From Anisakis pegreffii (lineage: Eukaryota > Nematoda > Chromadorea > Rhabditida > Anisakidae), in contig JAPYMA010001050.1 of NCBI GenBank assembly GCA_035041965.1, forward strand, positions 18,536-82,535: a stretch of DNA of 64,000 bases, read 5' to 3'. Each line of letters starts with the position of its first letter. Position 1 is the stretch's first letter. The translations under genes were made by a program, and so were the position numbers. Shown piece by piece: positions 12,335 through 23,175 of this stretch. The notes beneath the pieces were generated by a model. That model was not told where the DNA came from and ran no database searches. It was given only the letters and a program-made list of their open reading frames with translations.

Positions 12335-13425
12335 CCCGTTTGAATTGCTCAGTTGTATTGTTACGACAGTCAATAAGTAACTTGCTCGTGCTTCATCGTC
12401 GCATTTCTGATTCGAAAGTAAAATGCTTTCGCCTTATCGATAAACCGCCATTCATTCCATGAGTTAATTGTATTTCAGTGATAACTTCATCCCCTCCGCA
12501 TCGATAGTTTTATCATTTTTTGTTTGTCGATGGTTCTCGGATTATCAGCTTTCCAGTGGAACATTTCCGGATTCTTTCATTCCTCTCCGTGAAGAACATG
12601 CGAAATTCTAGTTGAATAAATTTTTTTGTTTATATCTCCAAGGTGTCCATTATACCAAAAAAACTCAAGTTGAAATTTCTATTTTTTTCGGTTTATTTTC
12701 TTTCCTCCGAAAATATATTATGTGAAACAATTATCTACTGCTACAGAATAAACTGTTTCAGTTTGATGTGGATGGATCATGTGAGTTATTGAAAAAACAC
12801 GGAATCGATGCTGAATTATGTGATATAATTAATGAATATTTGAATTCAATCCGACAGTCGTCATCTTTATATAGTATCCAATCAGCAAAACCATCTCAGT
12901 ATCCAAATCTCAATTCAGTTAGTGCGAGAACGGAAATCAATGTAATTTTTGACATCTTTCAAAATTTGAAAATGTATAGATATAACGTTGCGATAAGTGT
13001 ATTCCTTATCCATTATTGCACATCTGTTCTGGAAATATTTCATTAGCCTCACCTCACTGCATTGCTCTTATAACATATGATCGGCGAGGAGATTAGTATT
13101 GAGTATCGAAAGATGCTTTTATTTCCGTAAAATCTTCAAAATGCATTGCTCATCAAAACTGACTTCATCATATTTTCTGAAGAATTATTGCGTTCAACAT
13201 ACTGAAGATGACTTGAGGGATTCTAACCGTATCGCTTCCACCAAGTGTTCGTCAAGCGAAAATTTTCAGATTGCAACGATGGCTCTAAGAGATGCGAGAA
13301 GTGTTTTAGTGCGTGTCCGCTTTGTTATTGATGGTCTCGAGAAGATTGTTGTGCTGGATGAAGCCACATTGAAACGCTCATGTCAGCAGCTTCAGAATGC
13401 CTTATCCGTTATGCTTAAGTTATGA
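12335..13425 (+). CDS. COMMD2: COMMD2-like COMM-domain protein (5' end not resolved)
   Basis: COMMD proteins assemble a heterodecameric ring with CCDC22/CCDC93 in the Commander complex, which recycles endosomal membrane proteins. Three exons join in phase: 12335-12417, 12762-12941 and 13270-13425. The first two encode the end of the helical HN domain (RLNCSVVLLRQSISNLLVLH, then KHGIDAELCDIINEYLNSIR). The third encodes a beta-strand COMM domain ending LDEATLKRSCQQLQNALSVM. The order, the PSQYPNL linker and the C-terminal helix match my memory of human COMMD2 better than other COMMDs. No single short ORF shows the similarity; it appears only after splicing. Start codon and 5' exons lie upstream, probably from 11241. 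It is possibly another COMMD family member. Confidence 0.7.
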
Positions 13426-14035
13426 ATACTGCTGCACACTAATTGCCATCTCGTGCACTTCAAAAGCATGACGTTCACTCAAATAACCTACTGTTCGTTT
13501 CTGTCATACATGCATACATCATTTCCAGAGCTGTCCAACTTTGGAATTTTGACGTTATCTAACCCATATATAACATCGAACAAGTTTTGAGCGATGACAT
13601 CGAAAAGGAATATTTTGCTGTAATATTGTGATGTTTCTCCATATTTTAATACTAATAAAAGATTTATTCATTGAGACAACAATAAAGACAACAAACATGG
13701 TAACGTTCGCAATGAATAAACATGTTTAAAATTCATTATAATGGGTTACTTGTTGGGTTTCATTATCCTATTCTGGGAATCAAGCATGCAAACGAGACTT
13801 AAATGTGTTTTGGTATGCTTTCAGACTTACTGATTGATTACTCATAAAGCTGTTTTAATGATGGAACAACAAAATTCATGGTAGAAGTTAAGTGCATAAC
13901 TTGAACACTTACAAACTGTTTCCGTAAAAGTTTAGATTTTGAGTAGACTAGAAGTAAATTTGTTTTTTGAAACATAAATCAATGAATGAGAAAATTCAGG
14001 TGGGAGTGTTTCGTTCTGAATTTAATGATATGAAT
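13426..14035. other. Intergenic between convergent genes
   Basis: This separates the COMMD2-like stop codon from the 3' end of the minus-strand membrane protein gene. An AATAAA-type signal occurs near 13655-13690 on the plus strand (aataaaag, caataaag), suitable for the COMMD2-like transcript. I see nothing else. Confidence 0.5.
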
Positions 14036-15802
14036 TTATCGCGGAAGATGTGGTATCATCTGTTCGACTCGACTGCGATTCATTGGTGATCGATCTGCTT
14101 TGAGCATGTTGAACGGTTTTAGCTTCCTTTTTTCTGCTGTCCTGCTGAAAGATTTATTTACGCTCGGGACCATAATATTTGAATCGATCAAAAACTGCAT
14201 ATGGTCTTGTTGTTGAGAATAAACATGAGTGCATGTTTGCAAAAGATAACTCACTCTTTGCTGACGAATGCAGTAACAGATCAGTGTCGTTAGACTAATG
14301 CAAGCCGTTATGAACATACCAACTGCTGATATCCTCCACATATCTGTGAATCAATTTCGTTTATGAGAAAAAAACTGGTGGAATTTCTCAGTAATATCAG
14401 TTAGATGAAATTTCTTTTCAACAATTTCTTTCATCAAATGAAGTCAGTCACACACATAAAACTTTGGTGCCGTTGACAATCTGCTTCATTCGAAAAAAAA
14501 ATTCATTAGTCCGTCTTTCAGAACGATATCATTAGTGATAGTTTTCATTTTGGGTCTTTCAACCATTGTTAGCTGGTGTTTATGTGATGTAAAATTATCT
14601 TCACAAAACTATTGCATCATGATATTACTTCATAACACCCGAATGATTATATTCAGCGTTACGTTCATGCGGAATTACCATTGCCAGATGTTGTTTTTTG
14701 ATCACGAAGATTGTATTGAACATGTTTAGTTGTCTGCTCAGGTGCATCAGTCACAGTTTCATCGATTGCAAACATTGTTTCGCGCACTGGTTGTTCGTTA
14801 TGACGGCAATTAATTTGCATGGCTATTCGATTTTGCCAGAAATCCATCCTCTTCAGATAACCAGAATCACACATTTCACCCTAGAAGCAAACGTTCTTGT
14901 GGCTCAGTTCTTCGTATTTCGATGTATTTCTTTCCTTTTCTTCCATCCATTCATCTTGATAATTTTATCGAAAATTTCAACCAAAAAAAGTTCCTTTCTT
15001 TCGTTTCCAAATGTTTGCTATGATCATTCCGAAAACAACTCACTCGCATATGGAAACGATCGTAACCGTTCAATTTGAATACATTGATTGGGTTTTTCCA
15101 GCCAAAGAAGCATTCAAAATCGACAATAAGTTCACCTCGAAATACAAGGAATGGTACATGTCTTCCGTAGCACTTTTGTAATATCAAATTATGAAATCGC
15201 TTGAACTGCTCTACCTTCAATTCAAATGATTTATTCTGTTGATTTAGTCAGTTTATTTCATCTGAATGCTAATTGCAAACGAATAATATTCAACTTCGTT
15301 CATGCACGTGTGTGAATTCAAATGATAGAATTGTACCAACGCAAATGATGGAATTCGTTGGTAAACCCATGTGTGTGTATTTGGAAAAGCGATTGAACGC
15401 AAAAGAATGCTGACAACTGCGCGGTTAACGATGAAAGTTTATTTGAGTTACCCATTGAACTTTTGAATCCGATGCTTTAAATTGAACGACAAAGCAAATG
15501 AATGAGCACCTTTTTTCTTATTGAAGATGGTTGAATTGATGAGCACGAAGAGAGAATTTTGATTTTTGTAAACTTGTTAACAAACGTTGAGATAAATGTT
15601 AAATGCGTTGAATGGGATAAAATTAAAAGCAACCAAGTCACTGCGGACGGACCCTATCAGGAGGCATCGGTCCTGTAATTAGGTACAGAACATTGTTCCG
15701 GGTAAAAGCATTACGCCATTCACGGTCGTAACCACCCATCCCACCACCCAATATCGCAAGTTCAACAAAAATCAACCACGTTTTGCTCATCCTCGACGGC
15801 AT
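14036..15802 (-). CDS. Unrecognised type I single-pass membrane protein, five exons
   Basis: I do not recognise the family. Five exons join in phase on the minus strand: 15802-15653, 15235-15044, 14880-14679, 14343-14255 and 14194-14036, giving 263 residues. Residues about 5-25 form a signal peptide (MSKTWLIFVELAILGGGMGG; an inner ATG at 15790 may be used). The ectodomain of about 155 residues has four cysteines after the signal (KCYGRH, FECFFGW, EMCDSGY, INCRH). A single transmembrane helix follows (ISAVGMFITACISLTTLICY), then a basic cytoplasmic tail of about 60 residues. All junctions have GT donors and AG acceptors with compatible phases, and exon 4 begins with an ideal cag acceptor, which supports the model. 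The first junction (phase 0, donor AGG/gtccgt) is the least certain and a further exon could lie between. Possibly a nematode surface receptor or adhesion protein, but that is a guess. Confidence 0.6.
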
Positions 15803-16084
15803 AAATAAGTTAAGCAAATGAATAAATGAAAATTTGTCACAGTTTCCTTGTTATTAACATGAATTCATCGGTTTTGGAAGCATTCATGTTAATATTGAGG
15901 GAGTATTCAGATTTTGACACTATTTTGCATCACATTCAGTGACGCGATAAATGCCTTTTCCTTTTGAAAGTTATATTCCTGACATTCTGTATATTCTGCG
16001 AAAATTATTTTCTCTGCCGCTGTTGAGTTTCCTGCACAGAACCACCGCATAGGTTTTGATATATCCTTGGCTTCTTCGTTCACA

Positions 16085-16412
16085 GAACCACATCAGTAAT
16101 ACGCGGTTCTCAGGAATCGAATGGTGCAAAAGAATTCATATTACCAGGCAAACCTGAGAGAACCGACAGCTTGAATATGTGTTATACTATCATTATCACT
16201 ATGGATCGATCTATAGTGAAACGATGAATATAAGCGAGCGCCACTGCGCTAGTTCAGATAACTTTAGAAAATTGCCTATATCTGTTCATGTAAACCAAAT
16301 CGCCCCACAGAATACATGTTTTTCTGAATCTAGAGAATCTGTGGAATCGAACGGTGTTGAGAAATCGCTATGTTAGCGTGGAAACCTGAGAGTACTGTTA
16401 GCTTGAAGATGG
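16085..16412 (-). repeat. Two copies of a dispersed ~100-bp repeat (R1)
   Basis: Copies at about 16085-16175 and 16305-16412 read, on the minus strand, CAAGCTAACAGTACTCTCAGG, then GTTCGATTCCACAGA and AGATTCAGAAAAACATG. Further members are on the plus strand at 22897-22995, 24386-24500, 24637-24720, 24776-24880 and 25016-25115, and a truncated one on the minus strand at 17716-17783. I do not recognise the family. They have no coding capacity and no clear terminal repeats. Confidence 0.7.
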
Positions 16413-16953
16413 TTTAAAGAACTTAGCAAAATGGAGCTTGAAGAACTCAGCAAAATGGATTCCTTTCCTGACAATGAGAATTAAAACTTTATCAGAGACC
16501 ATTTTCAGTTCACAAGTTTTTCAAGAGGTCATGCAACCGGCTGAAATCATTTGCGTCAGCGGCGTTGACGAGCAATAGATCTTCATTGAGGCTTGTAGTA
16601 TCTCTCTGCTGTCTAACTTTGTGCGAGTATTTCCGTTAGGTTAACAATGGTGAAAGAAGGAAAAACAGAATCACCACAATATGATAGCATTACATCGCGC
16701 ACATTGTTAAATTCATATACATGTGAACCCAAAAAAAGTTGTCTCATTCAAATGTAATATTATTTCAATAAATGCATTATAAGATCAAAAGTTAAGCCAT
16801 AATGAGTTGTTCCACCTTCAAATAATTCTAGAAAACCATTATGATATAACACCTCATTATCTGATGATACAATGAAAGAAGAGATACAAACGAACTTGTG
16901 TTATTAATTTATCAAAAAAGTCATCTTTATAGAATATTAACCGTGGAAGCAAG
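16413..16953. other. Upstream region of peptide gene copy A
   Basis: Non-coding and shared almost completely with copies B and C in inverted orientation. I see no ORF. Conservation across the copies reflects recent duplication and cannot be read as regulatory constraint. Confidence 0.5.
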
Positions 16954-16960
16954 TATAAAA
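16954..16960 (+). promoter_or_regulatory. TATA box of secreted-peptide gene, copy A
   Basis: TATAAAA lies 53 bases upstream of the ATG at 17013, a spacing that leaves room for a short leader of about 20-30 bases. The same box is present at the same distance in copies B and C. A clear TATA box is typical of highly expressed, tissue-specific small secreted-protein genes; that reading is inference. Confidence 0.7.
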
Positions 16961-17012
16961 GCACTCGCTGCGGACCTCCACTCATCACATCGTCCTCCTC
17001 ACCTCGTTCAAC

Positions 17013-17618
17013 ATGCCATCCCCACGAAAGTCCTCTGCCGCCTTCGTCCTTCTGCTCGTTATCCTTGTAGCTTGTGAGTCGTTAATTCTTATTACTTCTA
17101 AATTTTCTCTTTAGGTTCAAAATTGATTGCACGGCTTGAATCTAGCACAACACAATACCATATGCAAAATCTTACAGGTCGTTTGGAGTAATAACGCACC
17201 AAATGCTGCTTATTCAGATTTCATATTTTCTATACCATACCAGTTATTGGGCTCTGAGGTGTACACTCCACTGCGGTGTCTACATGTTCTTTTGTTCAGT
17301 ATTAGCCACCATCCACAATAATGCAACTATTATAGGTGATACAATATTTTGCTGATGGCAGAATTTGCAATATTCCGTTTTGTCAATGTATCTTTTGAAG
17401 GCAGTGAGCCGATCAGTGCAGCTGGTGGTTGGGGCGGTTCGTCAGGAGCTGGTTGGAGCAGTTCTCCGGATGGAAGCTTCGGCGGATCATCAGGAAGTGG
17501 CTGGGTAGCGAAAGTCGCGAATAGTGGTGCTGGAAACAACAAGATGCGATTCACAGGCTACTTATCTCCTCAGCAACCGATCGAATGCACTCAGCAGCCT
17601 TGTCAAGTCAATATGTAA
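17013..17618 (+). CDS. Small secreted Gly/Ser/Trp-rich protein, copy A
   Basis: I know no named family for this. Three exons (17013-17073, 17115-17177, 17362-17618) join in phase to 126 residues. Residues 1-21 are a signal peptide (MPSPRKSSAAFVLLLVILVA). The next 20 or so are polar. Exon 3 encodes a low-complexity core with GGWGGSSGAGW and GGSSGSGW repeats, then a tail with two cysteines (PIECTQQPCQVNM), so one disulphide is possible. An AATAAA lies at 17642-17647, 24 bases after the stop. The composition loosely recalls Gly-rich nematode antimicrobial or cuticle peptides, but there is no homology I can vouch for. Exon 3 product is identical in all three copies. Copy A keeps a GT donor after exon 2 where B and C have GC. 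Confidence 0.72.
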
Positions 17619-17783
17619 TACTATGAATCAATGAGCCTATAAATAAATTTGTGCACTTCTGTTCAATGAGTAGTTCACATCACCTAAATTATCATTATCT
17701 TTTTTTTATGTTTGTCAGAATCTGGAGATTCCACTGGATCGAATGGTGCACGCAAAGTCACATGTTACTGAGCTAACCTGAGA

Positions 17784-17993
17784 GCCTAAGCCTAGGCCCA
17801 AGCCTAAGCCTAAGCCCAAGCCAAAGCCAAAGCCAAAGCCTAAGCCTAAGCCTAAGAATAAGCCCAAGCCTAAGCCTAAGCTTAAGCCTAAGCCCAAGCC
17901 TCAGCCTATGCCTAAGCCTAAGCCTAAGCCTGAGCCCAAGCTTAAGCCTAAGCCTGAGCCTAAGCTTAAGCCTAAGCCTAAGCCTAAACCTAA
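17784..17993 (-). repeat. Interstitial telomeric array, 35 hexamers of GCCTAA (TTAGGC on minus strand)
   Basis: Counting directly, 35 consecutive six-base units run without a single insertion or deletion; 17 are exactly GCCTAA and the rest are point variants (GCCCAA, GCCAAA, GCTTAA, GCCTGA and others). GCCTAA is the complement of TTAGGC, the telomere repeat of most nematodes. The G-rich strand is the minus strand, so its 3' end points toward lower coordinates. The left border cuts into a dispersed R1 repeat (shared up to ACCTGAGAG, then telomere sequence), and the right border abuts segment X. Confidence 0.93.
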
Positions 17994-18413
17994 TTTTAAA
18001 CATGCTTATTTGAGCGCGCTCAGTGGGTGTATAGTATGAACAGTTCGCCTAGTAGGAGCGAAGTGACAGTTCGCCAATCGACGGAACTAGCATCTTTGCT
18101 TGAGAGCTGTTCAGAAATGTGAATTTCTTACCCATTTAAAGGGAATAGATCTGGGAACTTTAGATATCGTTTTGTAGCGCAGATCCAGTAGAACATAATT
18201 TGGTTTATAGAGTGAGCAGCAATAGAGTCATTTTCGAGACTTTCAATTTCGCTTAAAGTGCAAAAGTTCAAGAAATAATTGGAATTGTTACCCACCCGAA
18301 AGGAGAAGTTCAGAACCATGACACATACCATTTTGTAGCTGAATCTGAGCACTATAGAAATTTCCATTAAACTTTGACGCCAATTGTTAACTTACGAGGG
18401 TTATGCCGCTTGG
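17994..18413 (+). repeat. Segment X, left copy of an inverted pair
   Basis: About 0.4 kb that recurs as the reverse complement at 26328-26748 with scattered substitutions and a few small indels. Both copies contain recognisable blocks such as TACCCACCCGAAAGGAGAAG (here) and GTAGCTGAATCTGAGC. No intact conserved reading frame is seen. One end touches the telomeric array here; the other end touches a two-unit telomere-like remnant in the right copy. Confidence 0.88.
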
Positions 18414-18950
18414 CGTGATCAGTGGTCACTATTGGCATATGTACTGGAGTAATTGAAATTCTCTCTGTTCTGAGATAGAAAATTAGGAAGGAAGTCTATC
18501 ATTTTGTAGCAGAAATTCAGTATTTTCCAAAAACGCAATGAATAAACGTTTTGTAGGACAGGTTTATTAAACATTCATTCGAGCAAAACGCAACATCTTT
18601 ACATTACCAGCAAAAGTGCAACAACAACAGCAAAAATACGGGAACACCAAACATTACATACCAGCAATCTTCAACAACGGGAAAAGATTAGATATGGCAG
18701 TAAATCACTTTCATCAGTTAGCTGAAGTTCCCACAGAAATTCTGAATTGTACGCGAGATTCACCGAACTTACTGCTACGTTTCCGAGCGAGATTCACTTG
18801 TGAATTGCGTTATCATGCCAAATATCGTCATTTTGAACTGTGCATAAATTCAAACATAAGTGGAGTGATCGTATGTGAATTTGCATCAATTGCAACAGAT
18901 TTACAACTAATTTCAATGCAACCATTTTCCGATGTATTCCATTAGTGAGA
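18414..18950. other. Unassigned, includes an ATG ORF of uncertain status
   Basis: An uninterrupted frame from 18616 to 18945 begins with a Gln run (MQQQQQKYGNTKHY) and has no splice context, signal peptide or recognisable domain. It ends five bases before the start codon of the next candidate gene. I treat it as probably non-coding. Confidence 0.3.
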
Positions 18951-19194
18951 ATGTACGCGAACTGGCTGATTTTAGTCGCAAGTGTGGTAATTAATAATAT
19001 GGACAGTGCATTCTGCAACCCTCATCATAGTTTTGCTATGATCGCGAATCTGAAGTCAAACAAGCAGGTGAATGTTGTTTTTTGATGCATATTATAGAAG
19101 GGATGCCTGTTTGCAGAATGATCGAAATGTACTTTCAAGGTTATTACATTACTTAAAATCGATGGCAAGAATCCAGTTCAGATTCACCATATAA
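18951..19194 (+). CDS. Candidate short secreted or prepropeptide gene
   Basis: Two exons (18951-19067 and 19117-19194) join in phase 0 through an intron of only 49 bases with a CAG/gtgaat donor and a tttgcag acceptor, giving 64 residues. The N-terminus is a plausible signal peptide (MYANWLILVASVVINN, cleavage perhaps after the SAF stretch). The mature part would be short and basic, with a single Cys and dibasic-like KxNK and KS sites, ending RIQFRFTI. No Gly precedes a cleavage site, so C-terminal amidation is not indicated. I cannot place it in a family. The intron is typical of nematodes, which raises my confidence, but no homologue is known to me. Confidence 0.4.
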
Positions 19195-21835
19195 AATCAA
19201 TACGATAAGCAGTTTGCTCATCTTTGATCCATCATTTTACAACGGCGCACTACCTGTCGCGACTGAGCACGAACTAAACGAATCGTCATAAGGCATCAGC
19301 CAATAAGCTCGCTTAACGCAGGAAGAAGGTACCAAGCCATCTAAGAAATAACCTATTGCTTTGTGCATTTAGCCATTTAAATATAAGATGTAATACATGT
19401 ATGATGGTATAAGGTATGTAAAATACGAATGGAACTTTCGTATGTACAATTGGATTATCACCCTACTGTTTTGTGCTTGGGCGATAGCTTTCAGTGTTAT
19501 TGCAAATAAACGCCGAAAATAGCGTTACTCTAACGCATTGTTCACTTTGAAGGTTTTGTGAGATGTTTGCTAAATTGAGCACAACTTTAAGCACATTGTC
19601 GGGATTAATGATCTGAGAAACTGAACGAATTCTTTGAAGGAAGGATTTAGTCATGCTACGTGAAAGAAATGCTTCTATTGAGAGACAGGCATTTGTTGAG
19701 GCAAGCGGAAGGTAGTACTCAAAAAAAGACCGCTATGTCCTATGACTAATTAAGCTACTTCATTTCCTATATCACTTAATGGAGACAACTTTTGGATCCT
19801 ATACAGTGTAAGGATGTGACGGCTTTCAGCTTTTCAATTTGACTGCTGTCTGACTAAAAGCAGGAGAGCAGACAACAAATACCGAGCCGAACGCGTGATT
19901 GTGGTGTATCAGTTAACTTTTAGATGAAAATTTTAGCGCGATTTGGCTTCATCGTCAACCAATGGTGCCTCAAAAAGAAGGTGCTCTATGAGACATTATG
20001 GAACAGATCCGAAAAGGAAGCAGTTCTCAATTTCGAATGTTTAAGCTTTCTAAAGCCAAATATACTTTTCGGGCCATCAGACTTTGCTGAGTTCGTTATA
20101 ACCGTCAGTTGATCCATTTATTTTTGAAGAATACATTGGCGCAATCAGTTTAGTTCAGCTCTCCTAAAGATTCTCGATTGTCCTAAAGTGAAATTGTTGA
20201 TGGAAAAAATTACCCTGAAGTTCTCGAAAAATTGAATGACCCCGAATCAAAATCAATTCATTTCCCAAGTTTTTGACGTGCGACAAAATTTGAACTCGAA
20301 ATTATTTTAACGATGAAAAATTTTGTTCGAATCTCAATCAGTAATTTTAGAAGTTTTTGATATAGAATCAGTTCATTATTGTGCTCATTTTAAGGGTGAA
20401 AAATGTGCAAAAGGATTTTTAAACAAAATATACATCGTCAAAAGCATAGTCGTTTTCGAATTCACTTGCGATTATGAGGATATAAGATCTGATGAAGAAA
20501 TCCTTTCAAAAATTTTTATTCAACCTGAAGTTCATCCGTTTGCTGAAAGGCTTCGTCTGAGTAATTCTCAAAAAACGTCTGAAAGCGGTTAGTGACTGTT
20601 ATATTACGAATATCTTTCGTCAACATATTTCGCTTCCATTCGAACAATTACATCATCAGTAAGGAACTAGTCTGGTTGCTGTAGTATACATTCCTCAGAT
20701 TATTCGCAATTTTCCGTTGACTCGCATTGGGAATCACACCTTTTGACACTCCATTAGAACAGTAAACTTTTCGATAAACGGAAGTTACAGTTGGCAATCG
20801 AAAGGTTTTTTCAGTGGCCACTGACAACGCACATTTGAAGCGCTTGCTTCCATTCAGTGGCCAATGATAAGCCACTAATCCGACTGAAGTTGAATCAGCT
20901 TGTCACCATTTTGAAAGAACGTTTCTCGGTGAAATAAGTCATCTGTAAGCTAAATTACTTAAGATTTCGTCAAGCAAGTAATTTTTACCAGGTTTCCTAC
21001 AACCACAATTAATATTTTAGTCCAGCCCTGCAAGATAGCAACCATCGGCTTTTTCATAATGACTTGCGTCATTCTGACGATTTTGCTCGTCAGTTTAATA
21101 TGGAATCGAAGGGTACGTTGCCATTGGAAAATATAAACCAAAATTCGGAACTGATCACCAGATTAGTCGTGCACCTCACCTCTATCGAGAATCTTACTAA
21201 ATTTCAAGGAATCACTGATTTTATCGCATAAATGCAGAACAGATATAGTTTTAAAACGTTATCGTTCACAATTTGGTATGGATAAAGTATGACGAATCAA
21301 GATGCAAATGATCAGCTGAAATATTTTAGCAACATCATATGGATAATAATAATGCCGATGGCCATTTTCAAGCCAGAGCAAGCACTGATGAATCGTGGTC
21401 GAGTGTATAATGTCAGTGGGCCCAATATGCATTGAGTAGTCAACATATAACGAATTCAGCACGATGTATTTATTCTTGTTTGTGAATGCTACAAATAATA
21501 TCAAACAACGAATTCATCTCAATTCATCACTTCAAAACAATTGCATCAATACTTTTTTGCTTTTATGTAAATCTAGGAATTGTTGGTTTCGACATGTCTG
21601 ATTTCGTTTGTATTCACTTGAAATGATCGTTGATAGCGGAATTTTATCATTGAAATCACCCGCTGATTTTGATGGTTTGATTCGATGGTGTTTCCATAAA
21701 TGTTAAAGTGAATTTGACTGGGACATGAATCGATTGCAGACCTTGAGCAGATACCTAAAAATGTTGTTCAATGCGGATTTCACGAACGATTTATTGTTTT
21801 ACACGCTTCTTTTTCAATAAACAAGACGTGATCGT
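19195..21835. other. Unassigned interval with weak ORFs only
   Basis: There are several frames of 60-90 codons (for example 19924-20112 and 20323-20592 on plus; 20648-20875 and 21259-21504 on minus). None shows a recognisable domain or a chain of in-phase exons that I could build. The frame at 20323-20592 includes an acidic FEFTCDYEDIRSDEEILSKI stretch that looks protein-like but has no ATG at its start. Confidence 0.3.
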
Positions 21836-21842
21836 GTGGTGG

Positions 21843-22035
21843 TGATGATAACCGAACGAAATTTCGGTTCGGTCCGAATACGACCGAATCAACTTTTTAA
21901 GATGTCAAAATTCGGTTTCCCGAACGAATTTCAGAAATCCCACCAATTTCCACCGGTCGGAATTCCACCGAATCCAGTCTCTGGAATTTCGAAATTCGGT
22001 ATTTCGACCGAATTTCAAAATTGCAGAGTACGAAT
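21843..22035. repeat. TTCGG/CCGAA-rich low-complexity sequence
   Basis: CCGAA or its complement TTCGG occurs many times on both strands within about 190 bases, often within palindromic arrangements such as CCGAAC...TTCGGTTCGG. It forms a potentially highly folded stretch immediately left of the TA microsatellites. It could be a decayed inverted-repeat element; no ends or target duplication could be defined. Confidence 0.5.
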
Positions 22036-22174
22036 TCAACGCAAAACTTTCGTAATTTACCGAAAATCGTTAATTTTTGCACAACTCACCGAAACACACA
22101 AACCTGAAAGTTCCGATCATTTAAGCGCTCCAAAATGCAAAATTCATGAAAGCTGCATACGAACACTATTTACT

Positions 22175-22288
<114 letters not shown>

Positions 22289-22544
22289 ATTTATTTAATC
22301 AGCAAATCAAACTCATTACGAGTTTAAGCCTCTCTGCTATTACCAATATCACTAATATCACATTCTTCCTTCCTTGGCATTCTTCTTTCCGCGCAGCTAA
22401 CAATAATAGCGTTTGGAATCATCTGTCTTCATGAAATCCGAACTTGAATTATTGATTTGGCAAGTACAGAGGTTTTGGGCTACTCTCCCATATATCCATA
22501 CTTCTAGGGAGAGGGACTCAGAAAGAGCCCGAAAATACATTCCG

Positions 22545-22548
<4 letters not shown>

Positions 22549-22600
<52 letters not shown>
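22549..22600. repeat. Second TA dinucleotide microsatellite
   Basis: About 50 bases of uninterrupted alternating TA, some 260 bases from the first run. Both can extrude cruciforms and are typical fragile or slippage-prone sites. Confidence 0.95.
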
Positions 22601-22602
<2 letters not shown>

Positions 22603-23175
22603 GAAGAAGCGCCCAAAATCATAAAATTCAACGATGGAATTTTAACCATTCAGATGATTCAAAGTAGCTATATCTCAAAATTTGATCAGAATGCAGTTAA
22701 TCGCCACTTCACGACGAGCTCCATTATCCATTTTGATGATCTGTCACGCCCCCCCCCCCACATCGCCCCTCCTCCTCCTGATAAAAGAACTTATTATTTC
22801 TAATATAACGCAAGGAACAAACAGAAAACCCACTTATATTTATTGTATCATTATACATCAATCTATACATTGCTATAGAACTATAAGGCTTACCATCTTC
22901 AAGCTAACAGTACTCTCAGGTTTGCACGGTAACATAGCAATTTCTCAACACCGTTCGATTCTGCAGATCCTCTAGATTCAGAAAAACATATTTATTGTAG
23001 GATGATTTTGCTTACATGAGGAGATTTAGCTTTGTCCTCATTTACCTGAGGACAAAGTTTTCCTGCAAAACTGAAGTATGTTTGCTGGAGTTCAGAAAAT
23101 GATAATTTAGATGATGTGAACTATTCATTGAACAGAAGCGCACAAATTTATTTATAGGCTCATTGATTCATAGTA

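Larger units (their letters stand above)
16090..17695 (+). repeat. Duplicated module, copy A (left inverted arm)
   Basis: About 1.6 kb that recurs as the reverse complement at about 23098-24700 (copy B) and, for its central part, 25217-26312 (copy C). It contains a complete small secreted-protein gene, its TATA box and polyadenylation region. Homology is close to base-for-base through the gene and ends abruptly near 17695, where copies B and C continue with different sequence. Confidence 0.9.

Noticed and set aside
17127..17321. 64-codon ORF repeated in copies A, B and C
   Set aside because: It overlaps exon 2 in another frame and the following intron; duplication alone explains its conservation.
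17330..17554. Pro-rich 74-codon antisense ORF, also at 23240-23464 and 25359-25583
   Set aside because: It is the mirror of the Gly/Ser/Trp-rich exon; the sense exon has signal peptide, TATA box and splice support, the antisense frame has none.
17715..18003. Leu/Arg/Gly-rich ORFs on the minus strand
   Set aside because: They are translations of the telomeric hexamer array in different frames.
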